DNA of 64,000 nt from Datura wrightii (GCA_035772735.1 JASDFA010000002.1:9610001-9674000), one strand, 5' to 3'. Positions 45,596 through 59,220 are shown, counted from the first letter of the stretch. The notes: generated by a model from the letters alone, not told the origin. Made by a program: numbers and translations.

Positions 45596-46603
45596 GAAAA
45601 TTCATCCTCGAATGTAGACTAAACTTACTTAAAACTGTGGAAATAATCAATGTCCCAAATACTAAGCATTTACAGTTGAAACTGATGGAGTATTTGACTC
45701 CGGACTAATCTTACATCTTTGAACTGAACATCTAAATCATACATGCATGCTAAGGCATAAGAGGGACAGAAAGACATGAAACTGGAATGGGATTAAATAG
45801 AACACTGGGAAGGGTTCTTTCCCTCTAACTGGCACTAAGCTGGTACGGACTGAGCCACCATTCTCAATTCGCTTTCTGATACTGAGGTAGAATTCACGAT
45901 ATCTTATCTAACTGAAAGTAAGGGACTCATGAGCAGAAATCATTTATGACATCTAAAACTAAGCACATACATGAGTTAACCTTATCTACTGAGCTACTAA
46001 GGCAACTTCTAGAGACTAAGTTCAAGTTGAACATACTGGAAAACATGAGTTAACACACATAGCTGGTTCATAACATGAAAATGAGCCTTAAGGCTTCATA
46101 GAGTAAGGCTAGCATCAATGTCTGAAGCAACTATCTAGAAATTCTGGGAGTTTGAACATGGGAATGGACAAAACATAGGCTCAACTGAACACAAGAGGAG
46201 TTATCTCAACCAGAAGGGATTTATATACTACAACTATTAGGACTGGAACTCCCATACTAGCATACCTCCAAATTTGACTTGTCTCACAGACTTACCATCT
46301 CCCCTTAGTTTAAGGCCATTATTTTAAGGGTCCTGAATCTTTCTTAAGGTTGGGGCTAAACCACTAACTCCTGACTTCCCTTCCACCTCTAACATTCATT
46401 GTAGACCTCATACTCACAGTTATTCACATCATACTTTGAAAATCTTTTTAAACAACTTTACAAGAGTTCCTAAATCAATATTGGGGTTTTAGGGCTAATA
46501 TTAAGAAAAGAGTAACAAAATAAATTCATAACATACTTGTGACTACCTTTGGCAACTTTCCCTTATCTTTATGTGCTGCCAAGGTGTAGGAGCGGTTTTG
46601 AAG
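45596..46603 (-). other. Non-coding stretch between gag remnant and PPT of I
   Basis: No pol motif in any frame that I can see. AT-rich with mixed sequence. Confidence 0.5.
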
Positions 46604-47713
46604 CTATCCATCACCCGCGCTAGATGATACACCCTGCTGAAATTGATGGGTTATCAGAGCCACTAAAAAGGTGGCCGAGGATCTACTCTTGGGTTGCTTA
46701 GCTACTTTGCAATCCTTGTGCTTATGACCCAACTTTCCACACAAAAAACAAGCATCTGAGCCGGCCATGCATTCTCCCAAATGGAACTTCCCACAGCTGA
46801 TACACAACGGATACATAATCTCCCTTACCTTGGGTTTGTACGAAGCACTGACTATCGAAAGTGTTGGGGCTGATGATTTCTGCTGGGAGCGTGAGCAGTG
46901 TCCACCACTCGTCCTCTACGGGAAAATTATGAATCTACTACCCTGTCCCTCTTGGCCTTTCTTTCTTTTTCTTTCACCTGCTCCGCCTCCATTTGTTGAG
47001 CGAATATCACCAAACATGGAAAGTCTATATCCTTGTACCACATGGCAGTCATGCATTCTTTGATCAAGGAGTCTGACACTCCGTTCATGAACCTGCTCAC
47101 ACGAGCACTTTGGTCGGCCACTATCTTCGGTGCACACTTGGACAATCGGGTAAACTCAAACACATACTCCTAGACAGTCATGCTGTTTTGTCTCAAATTG
47201 ATGAACTCTGCTGCCTTTGCCTCGCTCAACCCTCTAGGGAAAAACCTGTCCAGGAATACAGTCATAAACTTATCCCAACTTACGGGGGTTGCTCCAACTC
47301 CCTAACTGTCTTTCCACTGGAAAACCATATATAAGAGATTCCTTTCAGCTGGTAGGAAGCTAAGTCTGCACTCTTGTTTCCCGTCCCCCCCATGATTTGG
47401 GTGATATTCTGTATCTCTTCCAAGAACTCACACGGGTCCTCGTCCACCTTTGACCCTAAGAATTCGGGTGGATTCATTCTGATGAAGTATCTTACCCAAG
47501 TCGTCACTACGTTCCTATTCTGGGGAAAATGAGCCATTGCCTGCTGATTAATTTAGGCGGCCATGGCTTGCGCCAACATATGAAGGGTTTCCCTAAACTC
47601 GGCTTGAGGGATATTTTCATCCAAGGGTTCGTTGGGGCTGGTGGGGCTTGCTGGCGCCCATTACCATTTCTACTTCCATTCACTTGTCTGGGAGGCATTA
47701 TCTGCGAGCACAT
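46604..47713 (-). pseudogene. gag: Gag remnant of element I
   Basis: From MPPRQVNGSRNGNGRQ (~47701) through RMNPPEFLGSKVDEDP and MFEFTRLSKCAPKIVADQ to two intact CCHC knuckles, CISCGKFHLGEC (CX2CX3HX3C) and CFLCGKLGHKHKDC (CX2CX4HX4C). Four frames must be joined. Unlike A and G, all knuckle Cys are kept. The leader upstream (GGAATGTTCCCTTTTCTTCATGA, minus) matches the G leader. Confidence 0.85.
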
Positions 47714-47829
47714 AAAGCACGAGTCAGATGAGGAACTGTTAGAGTTTCATACTCTTTGCATGACAAGAATCATGAAGAAAAGGGAACATTCCTATAATGT
47801 CTCGTAGCTTCTTTGTCACATGTGTAATG

Positions 47830-50000
47830 TAGATACATATATATAGACATTAAACTCTTATTTGGAAACATTTACTGAAGTATAATCAAATCATGCATTA
47901 GGGTCATGTGTTGTACATATACTAAGAATTGATGCTATAACTGATATCATACACTGTTCTAATTATCTACTGATGATTGAATCTGAATCCTGCTAAATTG
48001 GTTTGAACTATAATCTGAAATCATACGGAGCTGATCTGGATTGAATCGTAGACTAAGGTAGATATTCTCGGCTATAGAGAGCCCCTAACTGACTAAGGGA
48101 AACATTCTTGGTTATAGAGAGTCCCTAAATGACTAAGGGAGACATTCTCGGCTTTGGAGAGTTCTTGACTGACTAAAGGAAACATTCTCAGCTATGGAGA
48201 GTCCTTGAATGACTAAGGGAAACATTCTCGGCTATGGAGAGTCCCTGACTGGCTAAGGGAAACATTCTCAGCTATGGAGAGTCCCTGACTAATTAAGGGA
48301 AACATTTTTGGCTATGGAGAGTCCCTGACTGACTAAGGGAAACATTCTCGGCTATGGAGAGTCTTGGTAAACTAGAACATGGAGCTCACTGGCCTGACAT
48401 CATTCATTTAGTCTAAGTCACTTCAGCTATTCAGAGTAAAGTTACATACTACTGGAAAGAGATGGGCTTTCTCCTTTCTATTTCTTGCGGGCTATTGATT
48501 TTTGGCAGAGACATGAGCATACAACTATTTACATCATACTGAATATCATACTGAATCATTTAGAATTGAATAAGGCCACTTTCTACTAACAACAAGCCCA
48601 AAGGTTTGAAGGATCATTCTCATGGTTTATCATCATAATTCATATCATCATAGTCCTGGATAATCGTTTAAATCATACATTCTACTTTCATTAAGTATTG
48701 GTAGGATCAGATCATACTTTAAACATGTCCACAATATTTAAGTCTCGAATTCACCTTATATAGCATATATTCTGGATTCATGAAAGCTCCATAGATTCAA
48801 CTCATACCCAACATATTTACATTGAAATCATAGTGAAAACATAAACGTACTTCACATTGATCAAGCGCATAAGTTCTAATCGTACCTCAACATATCTATT
48901 AAATCACATATTCCAGGTTTAGGAGAATTCATACAATCTTCATTTACTTTGGACATGGATACAAGTTCATGATAAGAGCATGTGAAGAATTATGAAATCC
49001 CAATCGAAGTTCTAGGCTATTTCATGGTGAAAATTCCATAATCATGCATTCCTCATATCAAATACATAATTCAAGATATTGAAAGTAATCCCATAAGCAT
49101 ACATGATTGTTAATCATAGAGGGTTTTAGAATTCATAGAAGGTACATGAAAATTTATCCATAAAATCAAACCCTAGAACATGCTTTCTAGAAAATAAAGG
49201 AAATTGGATTTTAAGTATAAAAAATTTGGACACAAGGATGGATGGAGATCCTTGTTGAAGTCCCACAGACCTGATTAGAAGAAATCCCCACTTGAGCTTA
49301 ACCCTTGAAGCCTTTGAAGAACCCTAGTTGAATCCTTGAGTCTTGGGAGAGAGGAGGAAGAAGTGTTTGAGAGGGTATCTTGAGAGAATGAGAAATATGG
49401 ATAGAAGAAACCCTTAAAAAGTCCCATATAATACACAAAATAATGTAGTTTAGGAGTTAGAAGCATAGGATTTTACAAAAACACCCTTGGAAAAACACAG
49501 GAAAAATGAACTTTCCAATCCCCACGAGGCACTCCATAAGTCTTGGGGTTGACAATGACTCATGGTGCCAAGTTGTGGGGTACGCCGGAACTCTTCTCAA
49601 AATTTCCCCAAATCTGCCGACGACTGACTTCACGGGTCGTTAGCTGACTGAACTCAAATATTCTTCCCTTCCTTCTTATGACTGACATGATGATTCGTTA
49701 CTTGATACGATGACTCGTCCTATACTTCCATTATCTCCACTGTCTAGAACCCCTTTTATATCTGACATTCACTTGATGACTGACATAACAAGTCGTTACC
49801 AGCGTAACAACTCGTCGGGTTGTCTGTTGCCTACTGAGCCACACCTGCACCTCTCGATTGCTTACCACAAATTTGACCACGACTCGTTGGGTCACCTAAC
49901 GAGTCATTCCACGACTTTTTCTGAGGAAAATTTTCCACTTCCCTGCTATTTCCTCATTTAAAGTCTAGGGTATGATCTTAAAAACTTTTGATGTGTTACA
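47830..50000 (-). repeat. 5' LTR of element I, U5 end missing
   Basis: Aligns to 43550-45579 of the left LTR, sharing CATATATATAGA, the minisatellite and the U3 ACGACTCGT words. It ends TGTGTTACA at 50000. About 760 bp corresponding to 42786-43550 is absent. Confidence 0.85.
48051..48367. repeat. Eight-copy ~40-bp minisatellite in right LTR of I
   Basis: Same unit as 43771-44046 but eight copies, so the arrays changed in number after insertion or by conversion. Confidence 0.92.
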
Positions 50001-52087
50001 CTGACAATCCTCTACATACTGACGAGTTGATGGGAGAAGACCCCAACTAACTCACTAATAAACTGATACTGAAAGTATTGATAACAAGCTGATAAGAAGG
50101 TCCTCGAAGGATTAAGACTCACCAATAGGCTTAGAATGCTAACTTTGAGAGATTGCTAGCGGCGGGATTGAACCTGAACGTCTGAGCCTGCATCTCAAAA
50201 CAATACAACATAGAGTGTGAAACCGATACCTAGTATGTACTGAGTATACAGGGAAAGTGAAACCGCTAGGTAAGTAAGAATTGAAATTATGCATATAATA
50301 AAACATATTCGAGATAAGATGCCGATACTAAGGCTTGCATGATATTATTTGAAAACATGATTTATACATAATTGAGTATCATAACTAAATTGAATGACCC
50401 AAGGCTGAAACTGATAATCATAAATAAAATTGAAAATTGGGTCAAACCTGCTGAAAAAATAATATCATGGTTAATTAACATGCATAACTAAGAATCATAA
50501 GGAACAATGGGAGACTCGTCATATAACCGACGTTACCACGATAAAGCTTACATGGTCTCGACTATTACACTCAAGTGGGAAGAACCGTCAAAAGCCTTGC
50601 TAGGTCTAACGGCGCTACCATAATATCAATATCAAGATGAAGGCACCTAGGGGGCAGGGAAAGCTCACAAGGGAGGTCCCAAATAATCTTAACATACCTA
50701 CATTGGCATGTAGTTTTGAGGCACAGGGTTGACTGAACCCTTAGCCTGCTCGGTGCTAGACACTACTCCCAAAAACATGCATATGCTCTCCATCGTTTTT
50801 CAATGAAGCTGAACTATCGGTCATTGATGAAGCTAAATCATAATCATACATGCATAGTCTGAAAACATATCATGAGGAGCCTTGGCTCAAACCATACCAC
50901 AAGCTGAAAAGTGGGAGTCTAGACTCCAAAACCATGTGGTAAGATAATAACATGAAATTGAAGTAAATCATGAAGCATACTTGATCATATGGGCTTGCCC
51001 AAACTTGTACATGCTTTGAGATAGTCAAAATAAAGATTATAAAGATGGGTCATTCAAAATGATACTTTCATCATGTACATCTCATCATACTTGAAAACAT
51101 AGATCATAATCTCAACCTTTCATGAACTTTCATAACTGGGCATTATAGTTGTAAGACTTTGAAATCATAATTTGTAATTGAAAACATTATAATACATGCC
51201 CATGAATCCTGAAACAACATTAGAAACATGAAGAGAATTTACCTATGATAGATACTTAGGAAATCTCACATATTGGGTTAAGACCCTATAGATTCATCAG
51301 CTTAGAATTACATGAATTAGAAGAGAATTTGGGCATGGGAGTGAAGTAATACTCCTATTCATAACCCTACATACCTGGGTACTTCTGATTTCACAACCTT
51401 CTTGAATGCCAAAAGGAATTGGAGGAGAATTGATGAATTCTAGACTTGATCATGCTTAGAAACCATCTAGTCTTGCATGGCAGGGAGAGGGATTGGTTTA
51501 GAGTGAGTTAAACCCTCATAAAATACTCCTACTGAGCTTAAAATGACGTAGTTTAGGACTTAGAAACTCAGAAATTATGCAAAAGTCCTTAGTTAATTCG
51601 CAGGAAAAATCACATTGCCAGTCCCAAGGAGGGACTGGACGAGTTGTTACCCCTGACAATGACTCGTTGTCCGCTCTTATTGCCTGCACTGGAAACCATA
51701 ACTTTGTTTGTCACCATGAGGGGCACCATGACTCGTGGTGACCCAGTCGTTGGGAACACTGCCAAAAATTCAACATCCAAGACAACCTTTGATCATGACC
51801 ATCCTAAAGACTCGTTGCCTTGACCATGAGTTATTTCTTCTCTCGTGGTCACCCCTGAACCACGAGTTCTTGAAACTCTTCCCTCCACTTCACGAGTCAC
51901 TCCACGACTCGTGGGACACTTCACGGGTCACTGGATGACTCATCCTGTGACCTGGTGCAAAATTTCCTATTTTCTCTATTTGAACCCTCGGGTTTGATCT
52001 TAGGGGCTTTCGGGGTATTATAGAGGCATTGAAATATCTCAGCTCATGCATCTTGGGTCTACTCTTAGGGACTTTTGGGTTGTCACA
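50001..52087 (-). repeat. 3' LTR of chromovirus J, U5 end missing
   Basis: Minus strand begins TGTGACAACCCAAAAGTCCC at 52087. It contains CACGAGTCACTCCACGACTCGTGG at ~51891-51914 (U3) and ends in the R/U5 region, cut at the border with I. No gene seen. Confidence 0.8.
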
Positions 52088-52102
52088 TTATCTCCCCCTT
52101 GG
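52088..52102 (-). other. Polypurine tract of element J
   Basis: Minus strand CCAAGGGGGAGATAA adjoins the LTR. Confidence 0.85.
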
Positions 52103-52331
52103 AAACAGTAATACTCGAATGTAGATTAAGCATATTGAAAGGATAGGGAAGGATCTGCAAACCCAAAACTAAATAACCATTGTTGAAAATTAACAGAGTG
52201 AATGACTCCAGAATGAGATACATGATTGAACTGAATTCCTAAAATATACACGCATACTATGACATGAAAGAAACTGAGAAACATGAACTTTTCATGAAAC
52301 TTAATAGAGTACTAAGGAGGAAAATGGTACC

Positions 52332-53530
52332 TCATGTTGGAACTGATCCAGAAGGAAAGAGATTTGAGTATCTAGCCATCATATCTTCTTCAGTTTCCCA
52401 AGTAGCTCCCACAAAAAGCTCATTTCTCCACAAAAGCTTCACTGAAGCTACCTCATTGTTCCTCAACTTTTGAACATGCCAATCAAGGATCTCAACCAGA
52501 ACCTCATCATAGGTAAGGCTATCTCTCACACTGATGGTCTCTACAAGAACAACTAAAGTTGGATTTCCGATGCACTTTTTTAGCAAGGACACATGGAAAA
52601 CTGGATGCGTCGAAGCTAACTCCATAGGTAGCTCGAACTCATAAGCCACCTTACCAACTTGCCTCAGAATCCTATAAGGACCAACATATTGGGGACTAAG
52701 CTTCCCTTTTTTTCCAAACCACACCCTTCCTAGGAGACACCTTCAGAAACACTCAATCATCAAAATTGAACTCAAGCTCTCTCCTCCTCATATCCGCATA
52801 CGATTTATGATGACTCTAAGTTATTTCTAGCCTTTTTCTAATAAGCTGAACTTTCCCTATAGCCTCATGGACTAAATCTAGTCCTATCAACGTAGCCTAA
52901 CCTACCTCGAACCATCCAATAGGTGACCTACACCTCCGCTCATAAAGAGCCTCTAATGGAGCCATTTGAATGCTAGTGCCATAAGTGTTATTGTGAGAAA
53001 ACTCGATAAGCGGCAAATGATCATCCCAACTATCTTTGAAATCAATCGCGCAAACTCTCAACATATCCTCCAAGGTCTGGATGGTCTTGACCTGCCCATT
53101 TATCTATGAGTGAAAAGTTATGCTAAGCTTCACCTGAGTGCCAGGACCCTTTTGAAACAATCTTCAAAACTAAGGGGTGAACTAGGTACTCCTATCAGAA
53201 ATTATGGACAAAGTGAGTCTACGCAATCTAACTAACTCCCGAATGTACAGTCTAGCCTAATATTCGGTTGAGTCTATAGTCTTGACCAATAAGAAATGTG
53301 CTGACTTGGTCATTTGATCCACTATTACCCATATAGCATCATGCTGTCGGCATGTTCGAGGAAATCCCTTGATGCGACCTATATTTCTCTCTTCCCACTT
53401 CCAAGCAGGAATACAAATATCTTATAGGATCCTCTCGATCTATGATGTTCCACCTCCTCAGCCTATATTTCTCTCTAAGCTCCTATCCATAATAAATTCT
53501 AAGTCTAGCAACATATGTTCCTTCACTTTT
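52332..53530 (-). pseudogene. pol: Integrase and chromodomain of chromovirus J
   Basis: In minus order: GFPRTCRQHDAIWVIVDQMTKSAHFL (~53375-53300), SIISDRS, TIQTLEDMLRVCAIDFKDSW (~53080), LPLIEFSHNN, APLEALYERRCRSPIGWFE. Then the open part 52724-52332 with GKKGKLSPQYVGPYRILRQVG, HPVFHVSLLKKCIGNP, LTYDEVLVEILDWHVQKLRN and ATWETEEDMMARY. The last part is the chromodomain-like tail. Several stops in the core. RT and gag are not present nearby. Confidence 0.85.
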
Positions 53531-54618
53531 AGGCCTAACTCGGCTACACCTCTTGCAATCTAAAGTTATTCCCCAAGAATACTAATTCACATTATTGGGA
53601 ACCTCGCTTGACCTCAAGCTCTAATCTAAAATTCCCTAGTCACACAGTACAATGATTCACTCATACACCACCACATCATGCAAGCCTAACACTATTATCA
53701 TCTTGAGGCTCCCTTGAAGATTATACTATCCAATAACCTTCCTATCTCCTTGAGCCTGAGTAATAACCTATACTTCATGAACTTCCATCTATAGGGCATC
53801 TAAGGCATGAACAGGAAGTCATCCTGAACGTACATGGTGTAATCATAATCTTTATCACAAGTGAGCATACATAGGGCTTTAGAGTAAGGAAATTATGAGA
53901 ACAAATCGTTCAAGAAATTTAAGTTGGCGATAAAACTTCTACAACCCGATCTTATGAGTTGTTTAAGGAAAATTTTAAGGACTGAGTTCATAGAGTTGAG
54001 CATATTTTGAGTTATGAGTTTATATACATAATGAGTTTCATTACACGAAGCTGGGATTTATGGAATCCTCAAACTGGGATCACTATCTGAAGTAGTTACA
54101 TCTCATTCTAGGAATCTAAATATGGACATGAGTAGAGTGTCATGTCGACAGAAGTACAAGGGAAACATTCGAATAAGAATGGATCGACATCCCATATTTA
54201 TTGTTCTTAGAACCTCCACACTTGGACACTCACGACTCGACTTAATCCTTCACCTTATCATCTCCCGCTTATCCTAGAAGTCATCACCCTCAGGCTTTGG
54301 ACCTCTTCACAAGGTTAGAGAAAAATCACCAACTCTTGACTACTTATTTGATTCTAAGGTTACCTCAAAAGGCTTCATACTTCTTTGTCATATTCCTCTA
54401 TTCACCTAATCCTCTAGCCATTCAACATAATAAACTGAAATAAAACTCATTAATACACTTAAAGGAATCATACGCCTTATATTGTAGTTCCTAAGCCTAG
54501 CAGTATACAAGATTCAATATAAAAAGCTTATAACATAACCGTGACTACATTTATCAAGCTCTCTGGATCTTGGCACTATTCACTACCTACACCAGCTGAT
54601 GCGCCTTGATGAGGTGGG
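53531..54618. other. Unassigned AT-rich DNA
   Basis: No open frame or motif I can support. Loose resemblance of 54540-54600 to 46545-46600 (GTGACTACNTTT...) suggests degraded chromovirus internal DNA. It ends at the F LTR start. Confidence 0.3.
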
Positions 54619-56147
54619 TGATCTTGGGCATATTTACAAGCCCAAGTGCTATTTTACCCCTTTGGTTGAGTCATTTTTATCGATTATATTAAGTATAATC
54701 TCAAGTGTTTTGTTTATATTGATGTTCATGAACTAACCAATGTGATTAGCCCATGTTTGTAGGTATGCTAAGGATGGGCTTAATACGATGATGCATGAGT
54801 AAGACTCAGAAGGAGTTTTGAGGAAGCCGCATGAAGTTGGCAAGAGGAGTGGGCTGCCAATGCCACCGACGTGCCACGCCGGCTGACCTATGCGCCAGGC
54901 GCCGTGTCATGCCCATGCGTGTGTGCGCGGAGGACTGCCAGGCAGTGTGCCTGGGTGATGGTGCCGTGCCACGCCAAGCCTTGCTCCACGTCCAAGCCAT
55001 GCCATGCTAGTGCTGCACCATGTTAAGGGTCATGCCACGCTAAGGCACAAACATGCCAGCGACCATGCCAGTTCCATAATCAGGCCATGTCACGCTAGCT
55101 GAGTAGCCTGACAAGTAGTGTGACATGGAGGCATACTTCCATGGCCAAATTTCGTTAAGTATAAATGGAACACTTGGGTTAGTTTATGTTTTTATCATGT
55201 ATTATTTTGAGGAACAGACGAGGAGCAAGGGGAGGAGCACGACGAATTTCATTCTAGGGTTCTTTTCTTTCCTTTTTTCCCATTCTTGTAATACATGAAT
55301 TCAGACACTATGTTGAGTTCTTGTACTAGCATGAGTGGCCAAAACCCTTCTTTTAAGGTTGAGGCCACATAACATGATTGTATGTGCTTAATTTCTATTT
55401 GGTTCAAGTTTTCATTATTGTTAGTTCTTGCATTTTTGTTGTTATTCATTTTAATGCTTGATCACCATTGAAATGCCATTTTTAATTATAGGAAAACTCG
55501 AAAGAGCAAAACCTAGGATAAAACTAGGAATGCGAGAAGCAAGTTCAAGCCTTTAGGTTGATTCGCTGTTAGGATAAAAATATACCTAATTCGCCTCACT
55601 TGGTTGTAAAATGGGAAGGTAGCTAGACATCTAAGTTTGAATTGTCACATCACCTCTTTTTGATGTAGTTGTGAAGTCAATGTTTAGGTTAAATGGTTAA
55701 TGGTTCGAAAGTCCATAACCAAGGGCATTAACCCCATAAATCACTCCACATAGATAATTGCATATGAATTCGGTTGTCACATTCTCACTCAATGATGTAG
55801 TTGTGAGGCTAATTCGATTGTGTTTAGAGGATCGAAAAACCATGAACATGGAATTTATCTTATGAGACGACAAATGAAGTTCATACTTGAACAAACACGA
55901 ATGTAGCATTACATGAATGTTTGAACTTAACCCTGGATTCTTCTCATAACTGTTTTTCACTTAAATTTGTGATCGTCCTCAGATTTAGAAACAAACAATC
56001 TTTAATCTTGGAAAATTAGCACATTTGAATTTTTAAATAGAGAGTTGAACTTGTTAATTCACTATAATCCAGTCCCCGCTAGTTCGACATTCATCCCTAA
56101 AGAGTCACCGTTTTACTTGTATGATCGCATTCGCCGTATGAGTAGCA
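54619..56147 (+). repeat. 5' LTR of element F
   Basis: Begins TGATCTTGGGCATATTT and ends GAGTAGCA, with AGTTTT before the primer site as in C. 1529 bp. Terminal stem-loop CTTGGGC (54623-54629)/GCCCAAG (54640-54646). GC-rich tract 54835-55135 with many GCCATGCC/CCACGCC words, then TATAAAT at 55160. Same layout as LTR C, although outside the terminus the sequences are not obviously alike. Confidence 0.85.
55160..55166 (+). promoter_or_regulatory. TATA box of LTR F
   Basis: AGTATAAATGGAAC directly downstream of the GC-rich tract. Confidence 0.6.
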
Positions 56148-56153
56148 AGTTTT

Positions 56154-56171
56154 TAGCGTCGTTGTTGGGGA
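56154..56171 (+). other. Degenerate primer binding site of element F
   Basis: TAGCGTCGTTGTTGGGGA resembles TGGCGCCGTTGCCGGGGA with three C/G to T/A type changes. Confidence 0.75.
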
Positions 56172-56559
56172 CTTGCAACATTTAGTGAATTTATATTTTT
56201 TGTATTGTTTTAAATTTTATTTAGCGTTCAAAAAGCTTGGTCTTAGTCTAGTAACTTGCAGGTAACAGGTTCGTGCTTGCAGCAAGTTCACAAGGGATAG
56301 AGAGTTAGTTGAACCATATCCTAAACCTAACAAAAGGTGCTACAATTGAGAAGGGAAGGTTCCACTCTATATCCCATCCAGCAGGTTCAATAGGGTGACG
56401 TTGCACCAGCAGAGATGGCGTCAAGACATGTTCGTGAAATGGCAATCCTACTCGTGACCAATGTTACCTCCAGCATCCGCAGACCGGAGCTCGGAGGTAG
56501 ATTCGAGCTGAAATAGAACATGGTGGTTGTTGCACACTAGTGGGTAGTTCACAAGGATG

Positions 56560-57640
56560 ACACATGAGGATCCACAACAACATCTCCAGAACTTCTTGGA
56601 GATTAGTGACAGTTTCGTCCCTACCGGAGTATCTACTGACTATGTGAGATTGATGCTTTTCCCATTTTCACTATTGTGAGAAGCAAAGAGGTGGTTGAAG
56701 GCAGAACCACCGAAATCCATCACTAATTTGTATGCCTAGGCAAGGAAGTTCCTAATCAGATTCTTCCCATCTGGTAAGATTTATAAATTAAGAAATGAGA
56801 TCCTGAGTTTCAAGCAACGGCTGGATCAGAATTTGTACTTTGCTTGGGAGCAGTTCAAGTCATTGTTGAGAGATCGTCCCCACCACTAGCAATCAAATAA
56901 AGTGCTAGCCCACACTTTTGTGGAGAATTTGGACACGCACAGTAAAATTTTGATAGACTCTACATCAGGTGGGAAAGCATTGGAAAGGACTTATGATGAA
57001 CTGTACACTCTATTGAACAAGATTGCACAAGGAAATCCAGAGTGGCACAGTGATGCATCCTGAAAAGTAGGCAAGAGAGCAGCTGGGTTGATTGAAGTTG
57101 ATAGTGTGTATGCCTTGGCAGCCCAGTAAACATCCTTTTAGCATCTGATGATGACTTAGTTCAACAAGTTGAGTATGTCACAACCACATGCACAGGTAAA
57201 TACAGTGCAACCAGCTCCTAGCTGGTGTGAAATATGTGGCAACAACAGGCATGGTGCAGAATCTTGCTGAGTGAATCCAGAGTCAATGACCTTTGTGGGT
57301 AATGTGCCGAGAGCCAAAAAAATTATAGGAATACCTACAACAGGAACAAGCAAAATCACCCTAACTTTTCTTTGGGTGGAAATCAAAGGTAGAGTCAGAG
57401 TTATCAGCAGCCTCAGTATCAATACCAGCAGCAGAGCAGGAAGGCTAGTGGCCAATCTAGCATCATTAAGGAGATATTGCAGAAAATCATGGCCAATCAA
57501 ACTCAGATGGCAGCTGACTAAGAAAAAATGGAGATTATTGAAAAGATCAGCAGTTGGCCACTCACAACTTAGAGAAATAGATGGTTCATATAGCAGCTGC
57601 TCAACATAATAGACCGCAAGTGGGTTTATGATAACACTTA
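56560..57640 (+). pseudogene. gag: Athila-like Gag of element F
   Basis: Readable: HLQNFLEISDSFVPTGV, VRLMLFPFSL, AKRWLKAEPPKSITN, FLIRFFPSGKIYKLRNEIL, FAWEQFKSLLRDRPHH, LAHTFVENLDTHSKILIDS. A CCHC knuckle CEICGNNRHGAESC (57236-57267) is followed at once by TGA. Several internal stops. The long minus ORF over 57156-57692 is its shadow. No protease or RT follows. Confidence 0.8.
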
Positions 57641-57780
57641 AACCACATCTCCTTCGGAAGTATGAAGCGGACGTTGTCAATAAAGAACCCAACTAGAGGT
57701 TGGCCCACAGGGAATATGGAAGGATGTAGAAGAATGCTAGTGCTTAAACTTTTTAGTTAATTATTTCCTAAGAGGGGGAA
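57641..57780. other. Junction of F and H
   Basis: Contains CCTAAGAGGGGGAAA (~57767-57781), a possible relic of the F polypurine tract, then passes into LTR H. The exact border was not found. Confidence 0.35.
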
Positions 57781-59220
57781 ATTTTTAGAAAAGTAACAAA
57801 CAATGTCATTGAGAGAAAGTAAAGGTTGATTTAAAATTAATGCAATTAATTGGGGTAAGTGTTCCCCATGAATTCATAACCACAAGGCATTTTATATTAG
57901 TGATCTATTCCGGTGCTTAGCATGCAATATCGGTAAGTTCATTTCACCTAAATGGTTGGTCCCCTATTTAGATGACTATCACCACGCAACTTGATCCGTC
58001 TACGAGTGTATGCTTTACTAACCCTTACCCTTGATATTGGATTAGCTATTCCCGGAAAAGGTCAAGCTACTAGATGAGGGTTGATAGCCTCAAACTCCGT
58101 TGTTAATCCCTTTTACTATTCACTACCTCCTTATTCTGGTAAGTAAGAATAAGGAAAGTTCTAATGTTTGCAACCGTTAAAAATTAATCAAAACGAAAGA
58201 AGAAACAATACATACATAAACCCCATTCAAGAATCACTAAATATTTTACCTATGTGTGTTAATTCATCATGGTACCCACAACCCTAGTTGTGGTGGTTTT
58301 AGTCTATCCTGTTTATAGTTATATTCATAACAATCATAGACGAAAGTATAAATTAATACTTACAATTATGGTAGGAAGAAACTCACTTTGTTATTGCAAA
58401 AATAAAGAAGAACAACTTTACAATCGTATCCCGAAGTATGTTTTCAAAATGTGTTAAGAATTGTCTAAAACTTGGTTTCTAAGTGTTCTCTAAAACTTTA
58501 GACTCTAATTTCAAACTTAAAACATGAACTCTTGAAGACATGCTTATTATATGAAAATAAAGGGGTATTTATAGTAGTAGATTTATGTTTTTCTTGTTCC
58601 TTGATAAATTTGAGTTGGGATTTGAATTTTCCTTTTCCTAGTTGAAGTAGAAAGCCAATTTTTGATGTTTTTGGAGCCTTGCGTGTCGCTCCAACCACTT
58701 GCGCGTTGCCAGTTGTGGCAACAGGTCACCTAACGACCCGTTGTGCATGGGCAAGAGTCGTTAGGCCCCACGTGGTCTAGCTCCTTCAAATTTTCAGTGC
58801 ACCTTACGACTGGTTCCAGTGATCTACCAACAAGTCGTTTAGTCAACTAACGACTCGTTAAGTCTGTCGTCATCTTCACTGGTTACTTTGGCAATAATTT
58901 CTCTTCTAGCCTTCATGACTGACTTCATGACTCGTTACCATATGTAATGAGTCGTTCCCTCAACCTGTCAGGTACACTGTCTCTGCTTCCTCAAACTTCA
59001 ATAATTTCCCACGCCTTCAACTTCTTTTCATCTTTATTCCATAAACCTCAAATACATTCAAATCCATCCTTTTTATCCCTGAAAATATCTAATCACATGC
59101 ATTAGCTAATTTTCACAAATAAATAACATAACTACATGCAAACACACATAATTTGTTCTCAAAACATAGTAAAGTACGGTAAAAATATGTCTATAAAGTG
59201 CGTGAGTACGCCCTTTATCA
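57780..59220 (-). repeat. 3' LTR of element H (C-like group)
   Basis: Minus strand starts TGATAAAGGGCGTACTCACG at 59220. Terminal stem ATAAAGTGCGT (59193-59203)/ACGCCCTTTAT (59208-59218) with one mismatch. U3 has TAACGACTCGTTA-type words (58690-58940) and TATAAATA at 58573-58566. The left end is approximate. Confidence 0.75.

Larger units (their letters stand above)
42786..50000 (-). mobile_element. Gag-only chromovirus derivative I
   Basis: The left LTR is complete (42786-45579). Next come a PPT, a non-coding stretch, a gag remnant (46604-47713) and a right LTR lacking its U5 end (about 47830-50000). Pol is absent and the primer site is lost at the gag/LTR junction. Flanking pentamers (GAGGC, CTGAC) do not match, so at least one border is rearranged. 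Confidence 0.75.

Noticed and set aside
57156..57692. 178-codon minus-strand ORF
   Set aside because: Antisense to the F gag and its zinc knuckle, which explain the region better.
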